A stretch of DNA of 64,000 nucleotides, from NCBI GenBank assembly GCA_038363005.1, contig JBBQBI010000007.1, forward strand, positions 1 to 64,000, in the 5' to 3' direction. This DNA comes from JAKOWB01 sp038363005. Its GTDB lineage: Bacteria; Pseudomonadota; Alphaproteobacteria; Kiloniellales; JACOMY01. Below are positions 26,432 through 35,982 of the stretch, piece by piece. A model generated the notes under the pieces. That model did not search any database and was not told the origin of the DNA. It worked only from the letters and a program-made list of their open reading frames with translations. The position numbers and the translations under genes are program-made. Position 1 is the first letter of the stretch. Every line of letters starts with the position of its first letter.

Positions 26432-27589
26432 ATGAATAGGCGTGATTTCTTAGGCGGTGCGGCCACCGGCCTAGTTGTTGGCGCGGGTGGTGCCTATATC
26501 GTTTTGAAACCTGGCGATATGCCGGCTCCGACACCTGCGCCGGCGCCTTCGCCCGCTCCGGCTGTAGCTTCTCCTGCTATCGTATCTTCGGCACCACAAA
26601 TCGAGTGGCGCTGCACTTCGAGCTTCCCGAAGGCCTTGGATACGATTTTCGGCGGTGCCGAGACCATCGCCCAGGCCGTGTCCGAGGCAACCGATGGCAA
26701 GTTCCAGATCCGCGTGTTCGCCGGTGGCGAGATCGTCCCGGGCTTGCAGGCGGTTGACGCCGTGCAGGCTGGCACGGTCGAGATGTGCCACACCGCTCCC
26801 TACTACTACGTCGGCAAGGATCCGACCTTCGCCTTCGGTACCGCTGTGCCGTTCGGCCTGAACGCCCGCCAGCAGAATGCCTGGCTCTATGACGGCGGCG
26901 GGCACGACATGATGAACAACTTCTTCAAGGACTATAATATCGTTGGCTGGGCGGCGGGTAACACCGGCGCGCAGATGGGCGGTTGGTATCGCAAGGAGAT
27001 CAACACCCTCGACGACCTGCAGGGCCTGAAGATGCGCATCGGCGGCTGGGGCGGCAAAGTCTTCTCCGCGCTGGGCGTGGTGCCGCAGCAGATCGCCGGC
27101 GGCGACATCTATCCCTCGCTGGAGAAGGGCACCATCGACGCGGCCGAGTGGGTCGGTCCCTATGACGACGAGAAGCTCGGCTTCTACAAGGTTGCCAAGC
27201 ACTACTACTACCCGGGCTGGTGGGAAGGTGGACCGAGCCTGATGGCGATGGCGAACCTGGACGCCTTCAACGCTCTGCCGAAGTCCTACCAGTCGATCTT
27301 CAAGACCGCTTGCGGTTTGGCGAACGGCACGATGCTGGCAAAGTATGACGCCCTGAACCCGGCCGCGCTGAGGCGGCTGGTGGCTGGTGGCGCCGTGCTG
27401 CATGGCTTCTCCAAGGAGATCATGACCAAGGCGCACGAGGCGGCCTTCAAGCTCTACGACGAGACCGCGGCGAGCAACGCCAAGTTCAAGGCGGTCTACG
27501 ACAGCTGGACGCCGTTCCGCGCCGACCAGATCTCTTGGTTCAAGGTCTGCGAACTGAACTACGACGTCTTCGCCGCCACGGCTGGCTGA
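26432..27589 (+). CDS. TRAP transporter substrate-binding protein (DctP family)
   Basis: A 385-residue periplasmic receptor for a TRAP carrier. The N-terminus has a Tat signal (NRRDFLGG, residues 2-9) followed by a Pro/Ala-rich linker (residues 30-50). The domain reads IEWRCTSSFPKALDTIFGGAE, in parts, and carries the TRAP signature GGxIYPSLEKGTIDAAEWVGPYDD around residues 225-250, like TakP-type receptors for 2-oxo acids. It has a GGGAGGT ribosome site. A strong terminator follows 28 bases after the stop. The permease genes lie on the opposite strand just beyond it. Confidence 0.92.
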   Translation: MNRRDFLGGAATGLVVGAGGAYIVLKPGDMPAPTPAPAPSPAPAVASPAIVSSAPQIEWRCTSSFPKALDTIFGGAETIAQAVSEATDGKFQIRVFAGGEIVPGLQAVDAVQAGTVEMCHTAPYYYVGKDPTFAFGTAVPFGLNARQQNAWLYDGGGHDMMNNFFKDYNIVGWAAGNTGAQMGGWYRKEINTLDDLQGLKMRIGGWGGKVFSALGVVPQQIAGGDIYPSLEKGTIDAAEWVGPYDDEKLGFYKVAKHYYYPGWWEGGPSLMAMANLDAFNALPKSYQSIFKTACGLANGTMLAKYDALNPAALRRLVAGGAVLHGFSKEIMTKAHEAAFKLYDETAASNAKFKAVYDSWTPFRADQISWFKVCELNYDVFAATAG

Positions 27590-27617
27590 GCAGCCACCGT
27601 CGACAGCGAACGAATTG

Positions 27618-27649
27618 CCCCGCCCGACGAGAGTCGGGCGGGGTTTTTT
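27618..27649 (+). terminator. rho-independent terminator after the TRAP receptor gene
   Basis: CCCCGCCCGAC (27618-27628) pairs perfectly with GTCGGGCGGGG (27633-27643) around a GAGA tetraloop, followed by six T. It would end the receptor transcript. Read from the other strand it lacks a comparable T-run, so it serves the permease operon less well. Confidence 0.9.
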
Positions 27650-27707
27650 CTGTGTGGATTTCCTGACTGGGCGAGTGTCCGCCGACCGCAAGGCCGGCGG
27701 GCGGAGC

Positions 27708-29147
27708 TTATTGCTGCAGGTTGAAGTCGGGCAGCGGCACGTCGATCTGGATCGTGTTGGGATCGACGCCGGTGCCGTGGTCCAGGTTCGCAGTCACCAT
27801 CTCCGGGAAGCCGATGACCAAGCCGACCATGATGACCTGAATACAGACGAAGGGAATCGCACCCTTGTAGATCTGTCCGGTGGTGATGCCGGCGATAGTC
27901 TCGCCAGTCACCTTGTCGACATATGGATCCTTGGCCGCGACGCTGCGCAGGTAGAAGAGCGCGAAGCCAAAGGGCGGGTGCATGAAGGAGGTCTGCATGT
28001 TCACGCCCAGCAGCACGCCGAACCAGATCAGGTCGATCCCCAGCTTCTCAGCCACCGGGGCCAGCAGTGGGATGATGATGAAGGCCAGCTCGAAGAAGTC
28101 GAGGAAGAAGGCCAGGAAGAAGACCAGGATGTTGACGACGATCAGGAAGCCGACCTCGCCGCCTGGCAGTCCGAGCAGCAGATCCTCGACCCAGAGATCG
28201 CCGTTCACGCCGCGGAAAGTCAGGGTGAACACGGTCGAGCCGATCAGGATGAAGATGACGAAGGAGCAGAGCTTCGCCGTCTGATCGAGGGCCTGGGACA
28301 GCAGCTTCCACGACAGCCGACGATTGATCAGGGCCAGAATCATCGCACCGGTGGCACCCATCGCGCCGCCTTCGGTGGGCGTGGCGATGCCGAGGAAGAT
28401 GGTGCCCAGCACCAGGAAGATCAGGATCAGCGGTGGAAACAGCGAGAAGATCACCCGGTTCAGCAACTTGAACCCGCGCAGTGAGCGGGCTTCCATCGGC
28501 AGCGGCGGCAGTGCCTTGGGCGTGATGATAGTGACCAGGAAGATCCAGCCGACGTAGAGGCTCGACAGGATCAGGCCGGGGAAGATCGCACCGGCATACA
28601 TGTCGCCGACCGACCGGCCGAGCTGGTCGGCCAGGATGATCAGCACAAGACTGGGCGGGATGATCTGCGCCAGCGTGCCCGACGCCGCGATGACGCCGCA
28701 GGATACTGAGCGTTTGTAGTTGTAGCGCATCATGATGGGCAGCGAGATCAGTCCCATCGAGATGACCGAGGCCGCCACCACGCCGGTGGTCGCCGCCAGC
28801 AGCGCGCCGACGAAGATCACGGCATAGGCCAGCCCGCCACGCACCGGGCCAAAGAGCTGCCCGATGGTATCGAGCAGATCCTCGGCCATGCCACTTCGTT
28901 CCAGGATCAGGCCCATGAAGGTGAAGAACGGCACGGCGAGCAGCGTCTCGTTGCTCATGATGCCGTAGACACGCTCGGGCAGGGCACTCAGGAGGCTGAA
29001 GTGCAGCAGGCCCAGTTCGATGCCGATGAAGCCGAAGAAGAGGCCGTTGGCGGCCAGCGCGAAGGCGACAGGAAAGCCGAGCAGCAGGAAGAACACGAGG
29101 CCGATGAACATCACCGGCGCCATGTTTTGAGTCAGAAGCTCAACCAT
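27708..29147 (-). CDS. TRAP transporter large permease (DctM type)
   Basis: A 479-residue integral membrane subunit with about 12 segments that couples sodium flow to solute uptake. Family features are the N-terminal hydrophobic run MFIGLVFFLLLGFPVAF, the GVVAASVISMGLISLPIM region, ASGTLAQIIPPSLVLIILADQ, and PTEGGAMGA. The ATG at 29147 follows GAGGAG; it overlaps the end of the small-subunit gene by 8 bases, so the two are translationally coupled. Works with the DctQ subunit and, presumably, the receptor at 26432-27589. Confidence 0.92.
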   Translation of the reverse strand: MVELLTQNMAPVMFIGLVFFLLLGFPVAFALAANGLFFGFIGIELGLLHFSLLSALPERVYGIMSNETLLAVPFFTFMGLILERSGMAEDLLDTIGQLFGPVRGGLAYAVIFVGALLAATTGVVAASVISMGLISLPIMMRYNYKRSVSCGVIAASGTLAQIIPPSLVLIILADQLGRSVGDMYAGAIFPGLILSSLYVGWIFLVTIITPKALPPLPMEARSLRGFKLLNRVIFSLFPPLILIFLVLGTIFLGIATPTEGGAMGATGAMILALINRRLSWKLLSQALDQTAKLCSFVIFILIGSTVFTLTFRGVNGDLWVEDLLLGLPGGEVGFLIVVNILVFFLAFFLDFFELAFIIIPLLAPVAEKLGIDLIWFGVLLGVNMQTSFMHPPFGFALFYLRSVAAKDPYVDKVTGETIAGITTGQIYKGAIPFVCIQVIMVGLVIGFPEMVTANLDHGTGVDPNTIQIDVPLPDFNLQQ

Positions 29148-29733
29148 GGAGGGGCTCCTCTCCCGGCGCGGCAACGACAACGTCGGGTGGGTGCGACCCC
29201 AGGGGTTTGGCGAGCTCGGCTGGATCCGGACCCTGACCCAACATGAAGGCGATGCGCTTGACGACTTCCGACAGGCCCTGCAGCGACAGCAGCAAGAAGC
29301 CGATCGGCATCAGAACCTTGACCGGCCAGCGCAGCAGACCGCCGGCGTTGGAGGACTGCTCGTCGCGCATGAAGGAGTCCGCCACCATGTCGATCGAGAG
29401 CCAGCCGATCAGGACGGTCATCGGCAGCAGGAAGAGCAGACCACCGACGATGTCGATGATGGTCTGCACCCGGCGCGGCAGCATGTTATTGAGAATGTCG
29501 ATGCGGATGTGCTCGTTGCGCAAGTGCGTATAGGACGCGCAGAGCAGGAAGACCGCAGCGAAGAGATACCACTGCAGCTCGAGCCAGGCATTGGAACTGG
29601 CGTCGAACAGGTAGCGAACCGAGGCATTGATGGCGCTGACCAGGACGGCGACCAGCACCAACCAGCTGACCGCCTTGCCGACATTTCGGCTGATGGCGTC
29701 GATCCACCCGCAGACGACCAGCAGTGGCCGCAT
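29140..29733 (-). CDS. TRAP transporter small permease (DctQ type)
   Basis: A 197-residue protein with four membrane segments. It carries the DctQ pattern (SWLVLVAVLVSAINASVRYLF, then NAWLELQWYLFAAVFLLCASY) and later the RIDILNNMLPRRVQTIIDI amphipathic helix. The ATG at 29733 is chosen because GGGAGGAG lies 8 bases upstream; an earlier ATG lacks one. It is upstream of and overlaps the large permease gene. The 216 bases before it probably hold its promoter. Confidence 0.9.
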   Translation of the reverse strand: MRPLLVVCGWIDAISRNVGKAVSWLVLVAVLVSAINASVRYLFDASSNAWLELQWYLFAAVFLLCASYTHLRNEHIRIDILNNMLPRRVQTIIDIVGGLLFLLPMTVLIGWLSIDMVADSFMRDEQSSNAGGLLRWPVKVLMPIGFLLLSLQGLSEVVKRIAFMLGQGPDPAELAKPLGSHPPDVVVAAPGEEPLHG

Positions 29734-29949
29734 TGAGAAGTCTCCTCCCACAGTTTGGGTTGTACACCCATCGGGTCGTCCGCCGTCGCCCGGCCTCGGG
29801 AGTCTTGCGATCCCTGATGCTGGGCAAGGCGGGACGCCTTGTTGATTGGCCTGGGTCGTACCCCCGCCACCGTCCCCACGATGGCTGCGTCAAAATAGCA
29901 GCTTAGCGGTTGAGAACAAGCCCGGGCTGGCCGCAATTCCTATTGGGCG

Positions 29950-30684
29950 TCAAGTGGCCGCAAGATCGGACCAGCCCTGCGGACCAAGCGCCTCTAGCGG
30001 GCGGAAGCGGGCCTTGTAGGCCATCTTGCGCGTGTCGGCGATCCAATAGCCCAGGTAGACGTGCGGCAGCGCACGCCGTGCGGCCTCGGCCACCAGCCAG
30101 AGGATCACCTGACTGCCCAGGCTGCGCTTGGCCAGTTCGGGCAGGAAAAAGGAATAGACGGCGGAGGGACCGTCCTCCAGCCAGTCGATCAGGCCGGCCG
30201 CGGCCAGCAGGCCGTCCTCCAGGCGGAACTCCACCATGCGGGTATCGAGCACGGTCTCTTCCACCATTGCCTGATAGTCGGAGAAAGCCATTGCCGCCAT
30301 GTCGCCGTCGCCGTGGCGCCGGTCGATGTAGCGGTCGAACAGGCGGTACTGCTCCAGGGTGGCGCGTGCCGGGCGCTCTTCCACCGTCAGGTCGGCGTTG
30401 CGCCGGGCGATCCGCTTCAGGGTATCGCCCGGGCTGAAGTCGGCGACGCGGATGCGCACCGGTACGCAGGCCTGGCAGCCGGTGCAGGCCGGGCGATAGG
30501 CGAAGCGGTGGCTGCGGCGGAAACCGGACTGCGACAGGGAGTCATAGAGCCGCCGTCCGCGCGGCCCGGTCAGGTCGGTGAAGAGCTTGCGTTCGCGCTG
30601 CCCGGGCAGATAGGGGCAGGGCGTTTCCGGCAGTACGTGAAAGGACTGCAGGCCCGTAGCCTTGTCGCGTCCGTCCTGCTTCAA
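29950..30684 (-). CDS. bpt: aspartate/glutamate leucyltransferase
   Basis: A 244-residue leucyl/arginyl-tRNA-protein transferase that adds a destabilising residue to N-terminal Asp or Glu for ClpS/ClpAP degradation. The N-terminal Cys region CPYLPGQRERKLF, the CTGCQACVPVRI cluster and the C-terminal GYWIADTRKMAYKARFRPLE are signatures of the Bpt/Ate family. It stands alone between the TRAP operon and the CGL gene. Confidence 0.94.
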   Translation of the reverse strand: MKQDGRDKATGLQSFHVLPETPCPYLPGQRERKLFTDLTGPRGRRLYDSLSQSGFRRSHRFAYRPACTGCQACVPVRIRVADFSPGDTLKRIARRNADLTVEERPARATLEQYRLFDRYIDRRHGDGDMAAMAFSDYQAMVEETVLDTRMVEFRLEDGLLAAAGLIDWLEDGPSAVYSFFLPELAKRSLGSQVILWLVAEAARRALPHVYLGYWIADTRKMAYKARFRPLEALGPQGWSDLAAT

Positions 30685-30764
30685 GTTCGGTCGCTCCGCC
30701 AGCGGTGATGCGCCGATGATAGAGGTCCCAACTGGCTTAGGCTAGCGGCCTCAGGCCACCAGCT

Positions 30765-31925
30765 TTAGGCGAGCGCCTGCTCCAGGTCGGCAAGCTGGTC
30801 CTCCAGTGTCTCGACGCCGACCGACAGGCGCACCAGGCCGTCGGAGATGCCGAGGCTGGCGCGCACCGCAGGTGGGATCGAGGCATGGGTCATGATGGCC
30901 GGGTGCTCGATCAGGCTTTCGACGCCGCCCAGGCTCTCGGCCAGGGCGAAGATCTCGACCCGCTCGAGGAAGCGCTTGGCGCTCTCCAGCCCGCCCTTCA
31001 GCACCGCGGTGATCATGCCGCCGCCGGCGCGCATCTGGCGCTTGGCCAGGGCCTGCTGTGGATGGCTGGCGTGGAAGGGGTAGTAGAGTTTTTCGACCTT
31101 GGGGTGCTTGCCCAGCCACTCGGCGATGACGCCGGCGTTCTCGCAGTGGCGCTCCATGCGCAGCGCCAGGGTCTTCAGGCCGCGCAACGCCAGGAAGGAA
31201 TCGAAGGGGCCCTGGATCGAACCCACGGCGTTGTGCAGGAAGGCCAGCTGCTCGGCGAGCTCGCGGTTGGCGCCCACCACCACCACGCCGCCCACCATGT
31301 CGCTGTGGCCGTTCAGGTACTTGGTGGCCGAGTGCAGCACCATGTCGAAGCCGAGGTCGAGCGGGTTCTGCACATAGGGGCTGGCGAAGGTGTTGTCGGC
31401 GATGGTGAGGATGCCGCGCCGCTTGGCGATGGCGGCGATGTCCTCCAGGTCAGCCAGCTTGAGCAGGGGATTGGTCGGCGTCTCGACCCAGATCATCTTG
31501 GTCTCGGGCTTCAGTGCGCCCTCCAGCGCCGCGATGTCAGCCAGGTTGACGAAGCTGGCCTGCAGGCCGGCGGAGCGCTTGCGCACCCGCTCGAACAGGC
31601 GGTAGCTGCCGCCGTAGAGGTCGTCCATCGCCACGATGTGGCTGCCGGCGTCGAGCAGGTCCAGCACCGTGGCCGCGCCGGCCAGGCCGGAGGCGAAGGC
31701 GTAGGCCTGGGTGCCGTTCTCCAGGTCGGCGACACAGCGCTCGTAAGCCATGCGCGTCGGGTTCTGCGAGCGCGAGTACTCGTAGCCCTTGTGGACGCCC
31801 GGGCTCTCCTGCACGTAGGTCGAGGTGGCGTAGATCGGCATCATGATCGCGCCGGTCGTGGGGTCTGGCGACTGCCCGGCGTGGATCGTGCGCGTGGCGA
31901 AACCCTGGCGATTGCTCTTGCTCAT
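30765..31925 (-). CDS. cystathionine gamma-lyase (trans-sulfuration PLP enzyme)
   Basis: A 386-residue Cys/Met-metabolism PLP enzyme. The PLP lysine is Lys202 in SATKYLNGHSD, and the phosphate-binding YSRSQNPT (50-57) and ASGLAGA are intact. It starts 4 bases inside the end of a cystathionine beta-synthase gene, so it most likely cleaves cystathionine to cysteine, 2-oxobutyrate and ammonia (gamma-lyase). By sequence alone gamma-synthase or beta-lyase remain possible. With the CBS gene it would make the reverse pathway from homocysteine to cysteine. Confidence 0.9.
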   Translation of the reverse strand: MSKSNRQGFATRTIHAGQSPDPTTGAIMMPIYATSTYVQESPGVHKGYEYSRSQNPTRMAYERCVADLENGTQAYAFASGLAGAATVLDLLDAGSHIVAMDDLYGGSYRLFERVRKRSAGLQASFVNLADIAALEGALKPETKMIWVETPTNPLLKLADLEDIAAIAKRRGILTIADNTFASPYVQNPLDLGFDMVLHSATKYLNGHSDMVGGVVVVGANRELAEQLAFLHNAVGSIQGPFDSFLALRGLKTLALRMERHCENAGVIAEWLGKHPKVEKLYYPFHASHPQQALAKRQMRAGGGMITAVLKGGLESAKRFLERVEIFALAESLGGVESLIEHPAIMTHASIPPAVRASLGISDGLVRLSVGVETLEDQLADLEQALA

Positions 31926-33331
31926 GCGGTGGCCTTCTGGCGGAGGTGGGTCAACAGGTCCATGCGGGTGATGAGCCCGAGAAAATCGCCGCCGTCCAGC
32001 ACGATGGCGACATGGCCCTTGGCGAAGATCGGCTTCAGGTCGGCCAGCGACTGTCTGGCCTGGATGGTGTCCAGGCGGGTGGTCATGGCACTGGATACCG
32101 GGTCCTTGAAGCGATCCGGCGATTCCATCACGCGGAACAGCAGGTCCTCTTCGTCCAGGATGCCGATGACCTTGCCCTGCTTGTCGAGCACCGGCAGCTG
32201 CGAGATGTCGTAGAGCCTGAGGCGTGCCTGTGCCATCAGAAGCGTGTCCTCGGCCTGCACCGTGACGGTGGCGCGGTCGCGGTGGCGGCGGCTGACCAGG
32301 TCGCTCAGGTCGCCCTGCTGCGGGCGTTCGATGAAGCCCTGCTCCAGCATCCAGAAATCATTGAACTGCTTGGAGAGGTACTTGTTGCCGCTGTCGCAGA
32401 CAAAGGTGACGACGTGCTTCTCCTCGGTCTGCTCGCGGCACCAGCGCAGCGCCGCGGCCAGCAGCACACCGGTGGAGGAGCCGCCCAGGATGCCCTCCAG
32501 CCGCAGCAGGTCGCGCGCGGTGTTCAGGGCCTCCTTGTCGTCGATGGTATAGGCCTTGTGGGTATGCGACAGGTCGGCGATCGGCGGGATGAAATCCTCG
32601 CCGATGCCCTCAACCACCCAGGAGCCGACCTCGGTTGAAACCTCGTGCGTATCGACGTAGTGCGCCAGGATCGAGCCCTTGGGATCGGCCAGCACCATCT
32701 GGGTCCGCGGCGAGACTCTGGCGAAGTAGTGCGACAGCCCGCTGATGGTGCCGCCGGAGCCGACGCCGCAGACCACGGCGTCGACGCGGCCCTGCATCTG
32801 CGCCCAGATCTCTGGCCCGGTGGTGGCCTCGTGCGCCAGGGGATTGGCCGGATTGCCGAACTGGTTGACGTAGAACCAGCCGTTTTCCCCGGCCAGGCGC
32901 TCGGCCAGGTCCTGGTAGTATTCCGGGTGGCCCTTGCCGACGTCGCTGCGCGTCAGGAAGATCTCGGCGCCCAGCGCCTTCAGGTGGAACAGCTTTTCCT
33001 GCGCCATCTTGTCGGGCACCACGATGACCAGGCGATAGCCCTTGGCCGCGGCCACCAGGGCCAGGCCCAGGCCGGTGTTGCCGGCCGTCGCCTCGATGAT
33101 GGTACCGCCGGGCTTCAGGCGACCGTCGGCTTCCGCCGCCTCGATCATCGAGCGGCCGATGCGGTCCTTGATCGAGCCGCTTGGATTCTGGTTCTCCAGT
33201 TTCAGGAACAAGCGGCAGGGCCCGGTGTCCAGGCGCTGCACCTCGACCAGTGGGGTATTGCCGATCATCGCCAGGGCGTTGGCGTAGCGGGGGGCGACTG
33301 GGGGATTTGGCGTGGTGTCGGTTGCGGTCAT
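31922..33331 (-). CDS. cystathionine beta-synthase
   Basis: A 469-residue fold-type II PLP enzyme joining serine and homocysteine. The PLP lysine is Lys55 in NPSGSIKDRIG, the asparagine loop is TAGNTGLGL, and the phosphate loop is GVGSGGTISG. Unlike a cysteine synthase it has a C-terminal pair of CBS domains (about 340-465; VTVQAEDTLLMAQARLRLYDISQLPVLD at the first), which in the family regulate the enzyme by binding adenosyl ligands. It is the first gene of a two-gene operon with the lyase and is divergent from the sulfotransferase. Confidence 0.93.
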   Translation of the reverse strand: MTATDTTPNPPVAPRYANALAMIGNTPLVEVQRLDTGPCRLFLKLENQNPSGSIKDRIGRSMIEAAEADGRLKPGGTIIEATAGNTGLGLALVAAAKGYRLVIVVPDKMAQEKLFHLKALGAEIFLTRSDVGKGHPEYYQDLAERLAGENGWFYVNQFGNPANPLAHEATTGPEIWAQMQGRVDAVVCGVGSGGTISGLSHYFARVSPRTQMVLADPKGSILAHYVDTHEVSTEVGSWVVEGIGEDFIPPIADLSHTHKAYTIDDKEALNTARDLLRLEGILGGSSTGVLLAAALRWCREQTEEKHVVTFVCDSGNKYLSKQFNDFWMLEQGFIERPQQGDLSDLVSRRHRDRATVTVQAEDTLLMAQARLRLYDISQLPVLDKQGKVIGILDEEDLLFRVMESPDRFKDPVSSAMTTRLDTIQARQSLADLKPIFAKGHVAIVLDGGDFLGLITRMDLLTHLRQKATA

Positions 33332-33491
33332 GGCCAGTGGCGTCTCCCTTGCAAAATGCCCCCTCTGACCCTAGCACGGTGCGGCGCGGCCAAGGCGGGC
33401 CCGCAGCAGATGGCCCGAGCGCTGGGCGGCTGTCGAGCCATTCGGCATAGGTGACTGTGAAAAGTTCTTATTCCACAGCAGGCAGACGGTA

Positions 33492-34628
33492 ATGGTGGAG
33501 GGTTCGCAGGGCGCTGCCGCCGGCGACCGCCGCCCGCTGGCGCATCCGCTGGCCGGGGCCGATCCACTGACCTTGCTGTCGGTGCTGGGTCAGGCCGGCG
33601 GGGTGCCACCCGGTGGTTGGGGCCGGGCAGGGGGCGCGCTGGCCTCCAGCCTGGCGCGCGCGCCGATCAGCCTGGCCGAAGCTGCGACCACGGCGGTCTG
33701 GCGGCGCGGCCGGCCACTGGCACAGCCGCCGCTGTTCCTGCTGGGCCATTGGCGCAGTGGTACGACGCACCTCTACAACCTGTTGGGCAAAGCCGGCTTC
33801 GGCTATGTCGATCCAGTCTCCGCCGGCTTGCCGTGGGACACGCTGCTGCTCGGGCGCTGGCTGCGGCCGCTGCTGGAGCGCGCGCTGCCCAAGGGGCGCT
33901 TCATCGACCAGGTCGCGGTCAATCCCGATTCGCCGCAGGAGGACGAGACCGCGGTCGCCAACATGACGGCGCTGTCCTATTTCCACGCCATCTACTTCCC
34001 GCGCGCCTTCGACAAATTCTATTGGCGCGGCCTGTTCCTCGAAGGCGCCAGCCCGCGCCTGGTACGGCAATGGGAACGCCGACTCGACCGCTATCTCTGG
34101 AAGCTGGAGCAGCTGCGCCCCGGCCGCCGCCTGGCGATCAAGAACCCGGTCTACACCGCCCGCGTGGCGCAGCTCGCCCGTCTCTATCCCGGCGCCCGTT
34201 TCCTGCACATCGTGCGCAACCCGCACGAGGTCTTCGCCTCGACCCGCGGCTTCTTCGTCAAGATGTTCGAGGCGCTGGCGCTGCAGCCCTGGGACGCGGT
34301 GGAGATCGAGCGCGTCGTACTGCAAACCTATCCGCGGTTGATGCAGCCGCTGCTCGACGATAGCACCGCCTTGCCCCCCGGCAGCTTCGCCGAGACCAGC
34401 TTCGAGGCCTTCGAGCGCCAGCCGCTGGTGGAGCTGGAGCGGATCTACGCGGCACTGGCGCTGCCTGGATTCGACACCGCGCGCCCGGCGATGGAGCAGT
34501 ACCTCGGTTCGATCCGCAGCTACAGCCGCGCCGCGCGACGCTTTCCGGCGCGCGACATCGCGCTGGTCGAGCAGCACTGGGGCCCCTTCCTGCAGCGCTG
34601 GGGCTACGGACCGCCGGACGCGGCCTGA
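33492..34628 (+). CDS. sulfotransferase family protein
   Basis: A 378-residue protein with the PAPS-binding signature LFLLGHWRSGTTHLYN (residues about 80-95) and a 3'-phosphate motif region ARFLHIVRNPHEVFAS near 235, followed by the final-third helical segment. It would transfer sulfate from PAPS to an unknown hydroxyl or amine acceptor, perhaps a glycan or lipid. Several bacterial members of this group are annotated only by fold. It is a single gene, divergent from the CBS operon. Confidence 0.85.
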   Translation: MVEGSQGAAAGDRRPLAHPLAGADPLTLLSVLGQAGGVPPGGWGRAGGALASSLARAPISLAEAATTAVWRRGRPLAQPPLFLLGHWRSGTTHLYNLLGKAGFGYVDPVSAGLPWDTLLLGRWLRPLLERALPKGRFIDQVAVNPDSPQEDETAVANMTALSYFHAIYFPRAFDKFYWRGLFLEGASPRLVRQWERRLDRYLWKLEQLRPGRRLAIKNPVYTARVAQLARLYPGARFLHIVRNPHEVFASTRGFFVKMFEALALQPWDAVEIERVVLQTYPRLMQPLLDDSTALPPGSFAETSFEAFERQPLVELERIYAALALPGFDTARPAMEQYLGSIRSYSRAARRFPARDIALVEQHWGPFLQRWGYGPPDAA

Positions 34629-34718
34629 AACCCTTCTTGCCCGCGGCGGCGGCTGGTGTGGCGGCGGCGCTGTGCCTAGTCTCTAGCTCCTGACCCATCC
34701 CGCCCGACGAGGTCCGCC

Positions 34719-35444
34719 ATGTCCGACACGCCCGAACCGCGCCGCCGAATCCTGGTCTGGGACCTGCCGACGCGGCTGTTCCACTGGCTGATCGTGCTGG
34801 GCGTCCTGGGATCCTGGCTGACCGCCGAGATCTTCCGGCGCTTCGACTTCCACTGGCACAAGCTGATCGGCTTCACGCTGCTGGGCCTGCTGATCTTCCG
34901 CCTGCTCTGGGGCTTCGTCGGCGGACGCCACAGCCGCTTTGCCAACTTCGTGCGCGGTCCCGGCGCGGTGCTGCGCTACCTGCCCGGGCTGCGCAGCCGG
35001 CAGGCCGAGGCGCACGCCGGCCATAATCCCCTGGGCGCCCTGTCGGTGCTGGCGCTGCTGGCTTCGCTGCTGCTGCAGGTGGCCACTGGGCTCTGTGTCG
35101 ACGACGACGTCCTGGCGGCCGGCCCTCTGGCGCCGCTGGTCGACAGCGAGCTGCGCGCCCTCGCCGGCAAGATCCACGCGATCAACTTCAAGGTGCTGCT
35201 GGCCCTCATCGCCCTGCACCTCTGCGCCATCACCTACTACGCGGTTTGGAAGCGACAGAACCTGGTGGCGACAATGATCACCGGTCGCGCCCGCAATCTG
35301 CCGGCGGCTGAGGCGGGCACCAGTCCGCCGGCCTGGCGCGGCCTGTTGGTGCTGCTGCTGGCAGTCGCCATGGTGCTGCTGATCGTGCTGGGGTTGCCGG
35401 CCTGGCTGCCGCCGGCCGGTGGTGGCGGTTCCAGCTTCGACTAG
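34719..35444 (+). CDS. cytochrome b561 family protein
   Basis: A 241-residue membrane diheme cytochrome of the prokaryotic b561 type. It has four main segments plus one at the C-terminus, with histidines in RLFHWLIVLG, FHWHKLIGFTLLG, AHAGHNPLGALSV and ALIALHLCAITYY as likely heme ligands. Such proteins pass electrons from quinol, or act as superoxide:ubiquinone oxidoreductase. It converges with the cytochrome c-prime gene, which could be its electron partner. Confidence 0.88.
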   Translation: MSDTPEPRRRILVWDLPTRLFHWLIVLGVLGSWLTAEIFRRFDFHWHKLIGFTLLGLLIFRLLWGFVGGRHSRFANFVRGPGAVLRYLPGLRSRQAEAHAGHNPLGALSVLALLASLLLQVATGLCVDDDVLAAGPLAPLVDSELRALAGKIHAINFKVLLALIALHLCAITYYAVWKRQNLVATMITGRARNLPAAEAGTSPPAWRGLLVLLLAVAMVLLIVLGLPAWLPPAGGGGSSFD

Positions 35445-35469
35445 GACAGAAGCGAGGGGGCAAACGCGA

Positions 35470-35500
35470 AGGGCCGGACCGCCCCTGGCGATCCGGCCCT
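35470..35500. terminator. inverted repeat between convergent cytochrome genes
   Basis: AGGGCCGGA (35470-35478) and TCCGGCCCT (35492-35500) form a perfect 9-bp stem with a 13-base loop in the 76-bp gap between the b561 and c-prime stops. No long T-run follows on either strand, so it is only a possible bidirectional terminator. Confidence 0.5.
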
Positions 35501-35520
35501 CACGACGCTCACAATCGGAA

Positions 35521-35982
35521 CTACTTGGCGCGGAAGTCGCTGTGACAGCCGCCGCAGCCTTGGCCGACCGGGCCCAGCAGCGGGCCGATGCCGGCCGCGT
35601 CGGTCACCCCGGCGGCGCCGGCGGCGAGCGCGGCAGTGGCCTCGACAAGGGCCTTGTCCTTGGCGACAAAGGCGGCATTGCTGGCCAGGGCATCGGCCTT
35701 GGCCTTGGTGCCCTCCATCGCCACGCTGCCGTCGGGGAAGCCCTCGACCACGATCTTGCTGAGCGCTGCTAGGGCATCGGCGTGGTGCTGCAGCATATCC
35801 TTGTCGAAGGCCATTTCACCCTTCGCCATCGCAGCAATGGGGCCGATGTGCCAGGACATGGCGTCCATCACACCCTTGCGATAGTTGACGGCCTTTTCCG
35901 CGCTGTCGGCGGCGACGGCGACGCCTGCCAGAAGGCTCGCGCCGAGAACACCAGCGACCGCAGTCTTGACCCAATTTCGCAT
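35521..35982 (-). CDS. cytochrome c-prime / c-556 type protein
   Basis: A 153-residue periplasmic cytochrome. A signal peptide (MRNWVKTAVAG, cleavage near VAVA-AD) precedes a four-helix bundle. The heme site CGGCH is at residues 143-147, six from the end, as in class II cytochromes c. The N-terminal helix AVNYRKGVMDAMSWHIGPIAAM contains the usual distal side region. The ATG at 35982 follows TTGGAGG. Cytochromes c-prime bind NO and may protect from nitrosative stress; electron exchange with the b561 protein next door is possible. Confidence 0.9.
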   Translation of the reverse strand: MRNWVKTAVAGVLGASLLAGVAVAADSAEKAVNYRKGVMDAMSWHIGPIAAMAKGEMAFDKDMLQHHADALAALSKIVVEGFPDGSVAMEGTKAKADALASNAAFVAKDKALVEATAALAAGAAGVTDAAGIGPLLGPVGQGCGGCHSDFRAK

